A DNA stretch of 64,000 bases from Fulvivirga imtechensis AK7 (lineage in GTDB: Bacteria > Bacteroidota > Bacteroidia > Cytophagales > Cyclobacteriaceae), in assembly GCF_000331535.1 (NCBI RefSeq), contig NZ_AMZN01000024.1, positions 33,298-97,297 on the forward strand. Direction: 5' to 3'. Positions 52,661 through 59,731 of the stretch are shown piece after piece. The translations under genes were made by a program, and so were the position numbers. A model generated the notes under the pieces. That model saw only the letters and a program-made list of their open reading frames with translations. It had not been told where the DNA came from and searched no databases. How positions within the stretch are numbered: the first letter of the stretch is position 1; every line of letters begins with the position of its first letter.

Positions 52661-52766
52661 CCCGGAAACGGGGTCCGGGGACTGGTGCGTGGGGGAGCTA
52701 CCCATTGATTACTGGAAATGACTACAGATCACTAAAACTGCCTACAGTTGCCAACTGCCTAGTTAA

Positions 52767-52976
52767 TCAGGAATCCACAATAACAAACCGCTTATTAAGA
52801 TATTTCTCCACGATCTTGCGCATCGTAGTTTCCCCCACCTCATTCTTGGCCATCCTGTACCGGAGCTGCCGGAATTCGGCTTTGGTGTCTTCATCAAGCT
52901 GAAGTACTACAGACCTGTCGTTGATCGCAATGAGGAATAATCGCTTTAACTCTTTTTCGTAATCGTATTCTTCCAT
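52767..52976 (-). CDS. Small hypothetical protein, 69 aa
   Basis: A charged, helical protein (YEKELKRLFLIAINDRSVVLQLDEDTKAEFRQLRYRMAKNE, then TTMRKIVEKYLNKRFVIVDS) with ATG start. The composition and the short strand-helix-helix look resemble small ribbon-helix-helix or antitoxin-type proteins, but no family is certain. It stands alone between the MITE-like element and the TPR kinases. Confidence 0.55.
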   Translation of the reverse strand: MEEYDYEKELKRLFLIAINDRSVVLQLDEDTKAEFRQLRYRMAKNEVGETTMRKIVEKYLNKRFVIVDS

Positions 52977-53018
52977 TTCAGGGACTTTGCCAACTGCTTC
53001 TTTCGCTAACTTCGATCA

Positions 53019-53142
53019 TGCTTCTAAGAAATTCAATCGTCATCGGTAGGGACGAAGCAATCCCCAAAATCTTGCACATATGCTAAATGGCATTGCCGCA
53101 CTCCGTTACCGATGACGTCTCTTAATAGATTTCTTAGAAGCA
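53019..53142. repeat. 124-bp palindromic element
   Basis: The outer arms TGCTTCTAAGAAAT and ATTTCTTAGAAGCA are perfectly inverted. A second nested pair, CGTCATCGGTA and TACCGATGACG, lies inside. It ends 8 bp before the 3' end of the TPR kinase gene. No gene is inside. A MITE-like or REP-type element is likely. Confidence 0.8.
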
Positions 53143-53149
53143 CACTCAG

Positions 53150-55372
53150 CTACGATATTAAACACTTCGGTAAATATACTTCAAAAATGGTTTCCCCCGG
53201 CTGGCTATGAAAGGTAATATTGCCCCCATGTCTTTCTACGATCTTTTTAGATATATTCAGTCCCAGGCCCGTGCCATATCCCCTGTCTTTCGTGGTATAA
53301 AAAGCTTCGAATACTTTATCCCTATCCTCACCCTTTATTCCAACGCCATCATCTTTCACCCATACCACCACGTCTCTTTCCCTTTCCTTGACACCTACTT
53401 CTATGGTACCTCGGTGATTCACCGCATGAATACTGTTGAGGAGCAGGTTTAACCATACCTGGCTCAGTGCATTAGAGTCGGCCCAAACAGGTGATAAGTT
53501 ATCAGGAAACACCTTCACCAGCTTTACCCCACGTTTTAGCTCACTTTGCAGAATGAGTAACGTATCCTCTATATTTTGTCGCAGGTCTACCTGCACCATC
53601 TCTTCTGCCACCTGCGGCTGCGAGTACATTTGCAGTGACTGCACTACCTTGGATATTTTAGTCACCAAAGGTCCGGCCTGCTCGGTGTTCTTCTGCAAAA
53701 GGCTCATGCTGTGCAGAAGGTCAAACAATTTATTTCCTTCCGGAGCTTTTAGCATACCCACCAATTGATCATTCAAATGCTGATAGCCCATGTCCACCAG
53801 CTTGTCTGCCAGCCCGGGATCATCAAATCCACTTTCCTTCAACTCAATCTGTAAAGACTTCCTGAATTGCCTGCGTTCACGGGTAGTTTTAAAGGAAGAT
53901 GCCTGCACCTGATTTACTAAAGCATAATCAGAACTGTACCTGCTCATCAAAGCTGACAAATTTTGCCTGATGTTATCGAAGTAGTCCTTTACCGGATGTA
54001 TCGTGCCACGTAAAGCGCCTAACGGGGTGTTGATCTCATGTGCTATGCCTGCTACCAACTGACCCAGCGCAGCCATTTTTTCCTGGGAGATGAGCTTTTC
54101 CTGGGTGGTTTGGAGTTCTTCCCTAATTTTTTTCTGCTGATTATAGTTCCGATAGAAAGCTATGGCAGCAATGCTTACTGCGAATATAACGGCAATAGCT
54201 ACAAGAAGCAGTTCGTTTCTTCGATCAATCTCGGTTTTTTGCTGCGAAATAGCCTCTTTATGTTCCTTTTCAACATTTTCAAGCTGAAGATTTGTCAACT
54301 TGTGTATCATAGGAGTTCCCTCAATATTTTCCCTTAGAGAGTCATATATGATATAATGACTGTAAGCAAGTTTATGTTCTCCCATTAATGAGAATATCTC
54401 CCCGTACAGTCCATGATTTCGCATTATCCAAACCGTTCGTTCGTTTTGCTTTGCGATGTTTTGACTTTCATCCAGAAGGACAATAGCTTCTTTCAACATT
54501 CCTTCTTCCTTTTTAATGTCGGCTAAATATCGATAACCCGTTATTATTTTTTCGGAGGATCCAATTTTTTCTGCCAACTTAATAGCCCTCTTTAGGTAGT
54601 TTTCTCCTTCTTTAAACTGATTCAAAGAGTAGTGAGCAATCCCGGCACCAATTAGCGCCTCAACAAAGGCAGACGGCTCACATTCCCTTTTGTCACAGTC
54701 AATGAGAACAATGTCAAAGTATTTTAAAGCAGTTTTATATTTTTTTAACCCAATATTGCATAGCCCTAAATTTCCTAAAGTACTTTCAATTAAGCTGTTT
54801 TCGCTAAGTGTCTGCTTTATAGAGAGTGATCTCTCAAAATATTCGATCGCTTTACTATAATTCCCTACCTGATAATAAACCAGTCCAATATTATTGCAAG
54901 AAATAGCAATTTCCTTTTGATCATTTTTAGCCTCCCTCAGCTTTAGGGATGGCAAGTAGTATTTTAAGGCCATATCAAAACTGCCATTATGATAGTGGCA
55001 ACGTCCCAAAAAATTCAAAAGGAATCTTTCCCGTTCTTTAAAACCATTTCTTCGCAAAATATCCAATGCACTGGTATAGTCTTTTATGGCACTTTCATAA
55101 AATCCCTTTTCTTGATTAACGTAGGCAATAGCTGTCAGCGTCCTGACTATTAGCAAACTGTCGCCCGCTTGCAACGCATTCTTTTCAGATAATTCAGCAA
55201 AATACATAGCACTGTCTAAATCCTTGGTTCGATAAGCTATAAATAACTCCATCAACGCCTCTGACCTAATTTTTGGATCGTTACTATTGCTAAGTGCTTT
55301 AAGAGAATCAATATTTTGTGCCACTGAGCAATAGCAACAATATATCAGGAAAAGAAATAACCTTATTTTCAT
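53150..55372 (-). CDS. TPR-domain sensor histidine kinase (downstream member of a pair)
   Basis: A 740-residue kinase with a signal peptide (FLFLIYCCYCSVAQN), periplasmic TPR units at about 35-340 (for example ISCNNIGLVYYQVGNYSKAIEYFERSL) and one TM segment at about 386-405. A coiled coil leads to the HisKA domain with the His in LVAGIAHEINTPLGALRG (about 444). The HATPase motifs are NLLLNSIHAVNHRG, KDDGVGI and GTGLGLNISKKIVERHGG. Its ATG overlaps the stop of the upstream paralogue by 4 bp (ATGA), so the two are coupled and may form heterodimers. No partner regulator follows. Confidence 0.92.
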   Translation of the reverse strand: MKIRLFLFLIYCCYCSVAQNIDSLKALSNSNDPKIRSEALMELFIAYRTKDLDSAMYFAELSEKNALQAGDSLLIVRTLTAIAYVNQEKGFYESAIKDYTSALDILRRNGFKERERFLLNFLGRCHYHNGSFDMALKYYLPSLKLREAKNDQKEIAISCNNIGLVYYQVGNYSKAIEYFERSLSIKQTLSENSLIESTLGNLGLCNIGLKKYKTALKYFDIVLIDCDKRECEPSAFVEALIGAGIAHYSLNQFKEGENYLKRAIKLAEKIGSSEKIITGYRYLADIKKEEGMLKEAIVLLDESQNIAKQNERTVWIMRNHGLYGEIFSLMGEHKLAYSHYIIYDSLRENIEGTPMIHKLTNLQLENVEKEHKEAISQQKTEIDRRNELLLVAIAVIFAVSIAAIAFYRNYNQQKKIREELQTTQEKLISQEKMAALGQLVAGIAHEINTPLGALRGTIHPVKDYFDNIRQNLSALMSRYSSDYALVNQVQASSFKTTRERRQFRKSLQIELKESGFDDPGLADKLVDMGYQHLNDQLVGMLKAPEGNKLFDLLHSMSLLQKNTEQAGPLVTKISKVVQSLQMYSQPQVAEEMVQVDLRQNIEDTLLILQSELKRGVKLVKVFPDNLSPVWADSNALSQVWLNLLLNSIHAVNHRGTIEVGVKERERDVVVWVKDDGVGIKGEDRDKVFEAFYTTKDRGYGTGLGLNISKKIVERHGGNITFHSQPGETIFEVYLPKCLIS

Positions 55373-57657
55373 AGCGCTTGATGGTTCTCCTGTTCTAAAT
55401 GCTTGGGTAATTCCACCCTAAAAACCGTCTCCCCTATCTCACTCCTAAAACCAATCTTCCCACCATGATCTTCCACGATCTTCTTTGAAATGTTCAGCCC
55501 TAACCCGGTGCCATAGCCTCGTTCTTTGGTGGTGTAGAAAGCTTCGAATATCTTATCCTGATCTTCCGGGCTGATGCCGCGGCCATTGTCTTTTATTTCT
55601 ACGACAATGTATTCATTGTTCTCCCTAATTATTATTTCAATAGTACCTTGATGATTGGGTAGCGCCTGGATGCTGTTCATCAGCAGGTTGGTCCATACCT
55701 GGTTCAGGGCATCGGGGTTGGCCTGTATTTTAGAGGCAGTTGGCGGAAAGTTTTTAACAAGACTAATCCCTCGCTTAAGTTCATTTTGTATCAGCGTCAG
55801 TACCGTTTCTACATTCTCAATGATATCAACCGGCTCAAATTCCTGGTTATGGCGCTGGGGTTGAGAGTAGGTTTGCAGGGCGCTTACCACTTTGGCTATC
55901 CTCCTCACCACAGTCTGCATTTGACCGGTGCCTTTCTGATGCATCACAATGCTGTGTAGCATATCCAGCACTTCTTCCCCATTGGGCAAGCTAAGAAGCT
56001 CAACTATTCGGCTATCGAGAGGTGTGGAGTTCATTTCAACAAGCTGTTCAACTGCCGCACTGCTCAGGTGAAGGTCATTTGCCTCAAGCTCCTTTTGCAA
56101 CTGTTTTTTCAGACTTCTACGGGTACCATGGAAAGACTCGGAGATTCTATCCTGACCTTCATATTCCCGAATGATAGCAAATACATGGCTCAACTGTTCG
56201 TCAGAAAGCTGACCTAAAACAGCATGAAACTGTTTCACCACTTTATTAAAATGATCGGATACGGGTTCCAGCAATCCACGCAGTGAGCCCAATGGGTTGT
56301 TCAATTCATGCGCTATGCCTGCTACCAACTGGCCCAGGGCAGCCATTTTCTCTTGGGAGATGAGCTTTTCCTGGGTGGTTTGGAGTTCTTCGAGGGTTTC
56401 GTGGAGGTGTTCTTTGGATTTTTTTTGCAATTTATACAATCTATACACTACAACTCCAACAAATAAAATTGAAGTAAGAGCTATTATAAGAAAAATCAAA
56501 AGGAAATTCTTGCTTGCAATGTGCTGCTCTTGCTTGGAAATGGTTTCTAAATTATCCCTTTCTGCATTCTTGATCTGAAGATAGGTTAATTGCCTCTTAA
56601 TACTATCACTTGATATTATATTAGAAACAGAGTCATACAGTAACCTATACTTATACGCGTTATGAAAATCATCTTGAGAAGCATGCAATTTTGAATAAAG
56701 TTCATAGACATATTTCTGCCAATGCCGATAAGGAGCATTTCTTAGGAGGGTCTCGACCTGATCTAGATATTGAAATGTTTCTTCAATGTTTTTAAAAGAA
56801 AAATGAATATTTGCCAAACGATATAAACAATCTGCTTCGCCAGATTTCAATCCATATTCCTGGGCTATTTCTAGTGCCTTATTAAATCGGGACAAGGCTG
56901 ACTCATATTTTTTCTGACGCTGACTTATGTCACCTAAACCAATGTAGATTTCATTTAAAATTTTAGGGATGCACTTGCCTTTACATGCTTCAAGAACACT
57001 TAATAAATGGCTCTCTGCATATTCAACCTCCCCAATTCCAATGTAACATATTCCAAGGTTTGTTAGGCTATGATAGTCAACGACCCCTATGCTAGCATTG
57101 AGCTCCGATGCCTTATTAAAAAAAACAATTGCGTCTTTATAGAAATGGGTCTTGTAATAAACTAATGCGATATTATTATAAGAAACCGCTATTTCTTCCA
57201 AGTCACCTTCTATTTCCCTCAGCCTTAAGGATTCCATGTGATAATAAAGTGATGAATCATATCTATCCAAATTATAGAAAAGAAGGCCCAGGTTATTTGT
57301 TACATATTTTTCTTGCTTAATAAATCCATTCTCTCTTGCCATGTGAAGAGAAATAAGAAAATGGGTTTTAGCAATTCCGTAGTTCCCCTGTTGCTTGGCA
57401 ATCCATCCTTTAATATTTTCCGATTGACATTTCATTCGGACATCTCCGCTTTTATAAGACAACTTGTAAATTTCATCTGCATAATACGAAGTGGTATCAA
57501 GATTTGAATACCGATACTTCAATATCAATGCCATCAAACTATCAAACCGCTGCTGATCTTCCTGGGAAACTTTATTCTCTGGACTATTTTCTCCGCAAGC
57601 TGAAAGTATTAAAATGATTACGCCAATGGGGATTAGATGCTTTAAGACGTATTTCAT
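55369..57657 (-). CDS. TPR-domain sensor histidine kinase with lipoprotein-type signal (upstream member of a pair)
   Basis: A 762-residue paralogue of the downstream kinase. The N-terminus LIPIGVIILILSACGENS has a good lipobox (LSAC). Periplasmic TPR units follow at about 40-345, one TM at about 385-405, a HisKA domain with LVAGIAHELNNPLGSLRG (His about 449), and HATPase motifs NLLMNSIQALPNHQG, KDNGRGISPEDQ and GTGLGLNISKKIVEDHGG. If processed, the protein would be anchored both by lipid and by a TM helix. The kinase halves of the pair are much more alike than the TPR halves, which suggests different ligands. Confidence 0.92.
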   Translation of the reverse strand: MKYVLKHLIPIGVIILILSACGENSPENKVSQEDQQRFDSLMALILKYRYSNLDTTSYYADEIYKLSYKSGDVRMKCQSENIKGWIAKQQGNYGIAKTHFLISLHMARENGFIKQEKYVTNNLGLLFYNLDRYDSSLYYHMESLRLREIEGDLEEIAVSYNNIALVYYKTHFYKDAIVFFNKASELNASIGVVDYHSLTNLGICYIGIGEVEYAESHLLSVLEACKGKCIPKILNEIYIGLGDISQRQKKYESALSRFNKALEIAQEYGLKSGEADCLYRLANIHFSFKNIEETFQYLDQVETLLRNAPYRHWQKYVYELYSKLHASQDDFHNAYKYRLLYDSVSNIISSDSIKRQLTYLQIKNAERDNLETISKQEQHIASKNFLLIFLIIALTSILFVGVVVYRLYKLQKKSKEHLHETLEELQTTQEKLISQEKMAALGQLVAGIAHELNNPLGSLRGLLEPVSDHFNKVVKQFHAVLGQLSDEQLSHVFAIIREYEGQDRISESFHGTRRSLKKQLQKELEANDLHLSSAAVEQLVEMNSTPLDSRIVELLSLPNGEEVLDMLHSIVMHQKGTGQMQTVVRRIAKVVSALQTYSQPQRHNQEFEPVDIIENVETVLTLIQNELKRGISLVKNFPPTASKIQANPDALNQVWTNLLMNSIQALPNHQGTIEIIIRENNEYIVVEIKDNGRGISPEDQDKIFEAFYTTKERGYGTGLGLNISKKIVEDHGGKIGFRSEIGETVFRVELPKHLEQENHQAL

Positions 57658-57670
57658 GTGTGTGTGGGCG

Positions 57671-57703
57671 AGACCTCCAAGGTTTTGAAAACCTTGGAGG
57701 TCT
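57671..57703. repeat. 33-bp hairpin, copy 1
   Basis: A perfect palindrome with 16-bp arms, AGACCTCCAAGGTTTT and its complement, around a single central base. It recurs at 58133-58165, and a variant with ACCTTACAGGTTT forms the terminator at 50364. It lies in the leader of the kinase gene at 57657. Confidence 0.88.
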
Positions 57704-58070
57704 AAATTAATTAAATGATTCGCTGCAATAAAACAAATAATCCAAACATAAACAATTATTTACGAAATGTATTTGTTTGATTTTGTTTAATTACATGGCG
57801 ATGCTTTAATAAGCCTGAAAGGACTAGTAAAGCTCTTTTTTCCAAAAAGAAGATAAGCACAGAACGGCTGGTGCGGATGAAATTAGCTTTAAGGAGATAT
57901 TCATCCGATGAGGCGGTAATGAGATCTACTACTCCAGGGATAGCAAAATTCCTTCGGATTTCCATAGGTGGTTTCGAAGGTTCACTTTAGCATGGCGCTC
58001 GATGATCGGGGCCCCGGAACTAGGGTCCGGGGACTGGCGCGAGCTAGGATTTAGAGGCTGGTGCTTCGAT

Positions 58071-58117
58071 TATTCATCGGATGAAATTTGCTTTGGGAAG
58101 ATATTCATCCGATGAGG
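58071..58117. repeat. Interspersed inverted repeat TTCATCGGATGAA, copy 2
   Basis: It is nearly identical to 52069-52114: ATTCATCGGATGAA, a spacer, then ATTCATCCGATGAG. It lies just before the hairpin at 58133. Confidence 0.8.
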
Positions 58118-58132
58118 TGCGGTTGGAGGAAA

Positions 58133-58165
58133 AGACCTCCAAGGTTTTCAAAACCTTGGAGGTCT
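58133..58165. repeat. 33-bp hairpin, copy 2
   Basis: It has the same 16-bp arms as 57671-57703; only the central base differs. Confidence 0.88.
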
Positions 58166-58381
58166 GAAAATTCACCTGCTTTACCAAGCCTGAAAGGACT
58201 GATAGGGCTTACAAGAAAAAACGGTAAGCTTTACCAAACTTTTGGAAGTTTAGTAAAGCTACCTGAAAATCGGAGGCATAAAATAGTAAAAATTATTTTT
58301 GGAATTCCATGGTTGGCTTCGAAGGTCTAAACAGGTTGGCTTCCGATACTCGGGGCCCGGGAATCCCGAGAGTGGCCCATA

Positions 58382-58685
58382 GCCGTTAACTTAAGCATCC
58401 CGGTAGGGATAGCCCGGGGTGAAGCCCCGGGATAGGATTAGATTTTTTTATGCGCCACATTCAAGCTTGGGAAGATGAGAAGGCTATTTTGGCGCATCCA
58501 TGCTTACTAAGGTAAATGCTTCGAACTCATTCCTGCCATGTGTGCCAAGGAAGCCTGTGTTCCATGGTTGGGCCTTCCTATGGCACACTCAACTTCTCGT
58601 TTAAACCCGGGGCTTCACCCCGGGCTACAAAGATTTACCCCCTCTGGGGGCCTCTGGGGGCTCGTTTTTCTCTTAAGTTAACGGC
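58382..58685. mobile_element. MITE-like repeat element, copy 2
   Basis: A 304-bp second copy of the element at 52356-52660, with the same 14-bp inverted ends and nearly identical interior. It lacks the 13-bp insert of copy 1 and carries a duplicated CCTCTGGGGG. The two copies are in the same orientation and bracket the two coupled TPR kinase genes. Confidence 0.8.
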
Positions 58686-58744
58686 TATGGAGAGTGGCCG
58701 GGACAGACCCAGGTCGGGGGACTGGTGCATAATGTGGTGGCGTT

Positions 58745-59176
58745 TCAACCCTCCAAGGGTTTATTACCCTTGGAGGGTTTTGTGAGGTTGCTCACTCCTG
58801 AACGGATGGCATCTACCAACTCCTCTTTGACCCAGGGTTTGTAGATCACCTTGTGCAGGTTAGCTTCTTTGAAGGCCCTGTCAATGGACTGCTGGTCGGC
58901 CTGGCCGGTGACCATGATCTTGACGCAGTTGGGGAAACGATTGTGAAGCTCTATTAAAAAATCATCGCCTTTCATACCGGGCATCAGCCAGTCGGAGATA
59001 GCGATGAGCATATCCAGTCCTTCTTCTATGAGCTCTTCGAGGATCTCGAGCCCTTCTTCTCCCGATTCGGCCAGCTCATATTCATATTCACCGCCAAAGG
59101 TTTTGCTTACCTGGTATTTGATGGCATCAAGAATAGTAGGCTCATCATCAAGTATCAAAATAACTTTTCTGGACAT
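58745..59176 (-). CDS. Stand-alone receiver-domain response regulator
   Basis: A 143-residue receiver protein from the ATG at 59176 (MSRKVILILDDEPTILD); a longer frame to 59215 runs into a repeat and is unlikely. The acceptor Asp is in AISDWLMPGMKGDDF, the switch Thr in IMVTGQAD and the Lys in VIYKPWVKEEL. No output domain is present. It is the only response regulator near four TPR kinases and is a candidate shared phospho-acceptor. Its last nine residues and stop are encoded within a 33-bp palindrome (58747-58779). Confidence 0.88.
   Translation of the reverse strand: MSRKVILILDDEPTILDAIKYQVSKTFGGEYEYELAESGEEGLEILEELIEEGLDMLIAISDWLMPGMKGDDFLIELHNRFPNCVKIMVTGQADQQSIDRAFKEANLHKVIYKPWVKEELVDAIRSGVSNLTKPSKGNKPLEG
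58747..58779. repeat. Palindrome overlapping the 3' end of the receiver gene
   Basis: AACCCTCCAAGGGT and ACCCTTGGAGGGTT form a perfect 14-bp stem with a 5-nt loop. It overlaps the stop codon and final codons of the receiver gene, so the C-terminus of that protein derives from repeat DNA. Confidence 0.85.
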
Positions 59177-59210
59177 GTGAATATATTTTAGTGTGAGTTT
59201 TATGATAACG

Positions 59211-59293
59211 GTCATTCTGAGGCACGAAGAATCTGACTAAGATCAAAGACAGTAGATTGCATCTTAGGAAGATCCTTCCTTCGTCAGGATGAC
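59211..59293. repeat. 83-bp palindromic intergenic repeat
   Basis: It begins GTCATTCTGAGGCACGAAG and ends CTTCGTCAGGATGAC, an imperfect long palindrome of the GTCATYCTGA...TCAGGATGAC type that is widespread in bacterial intergenic DNA. It separates the receiver gene from the hypothetical gene at 59334. Confidence 0.8.
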
Positions 59294-59333
59294 ATTGTTT
59301 TTATTGTGTTGACTAATGTTTTAATGCTATTAC

Positions 59334-59717
59334 TCATGATCCTATCTTATAATTTTCAATCATATAAAGCGTCTTCTCTATCTCATCCTCCTCACTTAGC
59401 AGCTTAATGATCGCTTCATACATCTGTTTGTACTGAGTATCCTCATTTTCGATACCCATTTTGAGCAGGCCAATAAAATACTGAAAAATGACATTTTTCA
59501 AATAGACCCACTCCCTCCTGACGGCTGGTAACCCAATGCTTTCCGCTTTCATGTTCTTATTGATCAGCTTGAGTATGCGCTTTTTGATGTTAATGTGAAC
59601 AGCGCTTACACCCTGATCCGGTTTGGCCGTTTTTACCGCCAGTTCATACTGGTCCAGTACTTTCACCAGCAAGATCAGGTCTTTCCACGAAAATTTCACT
59701 ATTGATCTGTCAGCCAT
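59334..59717 (-). CDS. Hypothetical protein, 127 aa, cotranscribed with a TPR kinase
   Basis: A soluble helical protein (FSWKDLILLVKVLDQYELAVKTAKPDQG, then INIKKRILKLINKNMKAESIG, VYLKNVIFQYFIGLLKMGIEN, IIKLLSEEDEIEKTLYMIENY). It starts 14 bp after the kinase stop, so it is part of that operon. I do not recognise the family. A helical phosphotransfer or adaptor role would fit its position, but there is no Hpt-like His motif. Confidence 0.75.
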   Translation of the reverse strand: MADRSIVKFSWKDLILLVKVLDQYELAVKTAKPDQGVSAVHINIKKRILKLINKNMKAESIGLPAVRREWVYLKNVIFQYFIGLLKMGIENEDTQYKQMYEAIIKLLSEEDEIEKTLYMIENYKIGS

Positions 59718-59731
59718 AACTCTGCTGCAAA

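Larger units (their letters stand above)
57658..58744. other. Repeat-filled intergenic region
   Basis: About 1.1 kb without a plausible gene. It contains the hairpins at 57671 and 58133, the inverted repeats near 57874 and 58071, stretches similar to 52263-52355 (the CTTCGGATTTCCATA and GGGGCCCCGGAAC words), and the second MITE-like element. A TATGTTTG -7 box at 57750-57743 (minus) may serve the kinase gene at 57657. Confidence 0.65.

Noticed and set aside
57756..57965. Open frame of 69 codons on the minus strand
   Set aside because: It is built across the TTCATCCGATGAG repeat and AT-rich DNA, lacks a domain or context, and its composition is unlike the neighbouring genes.
58516..58785. Open frame of 89 codons on the plus strand
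   Set aside because: It lies inside the MITE-like element and runs through its inverted end into the receiver gene on the other strand.
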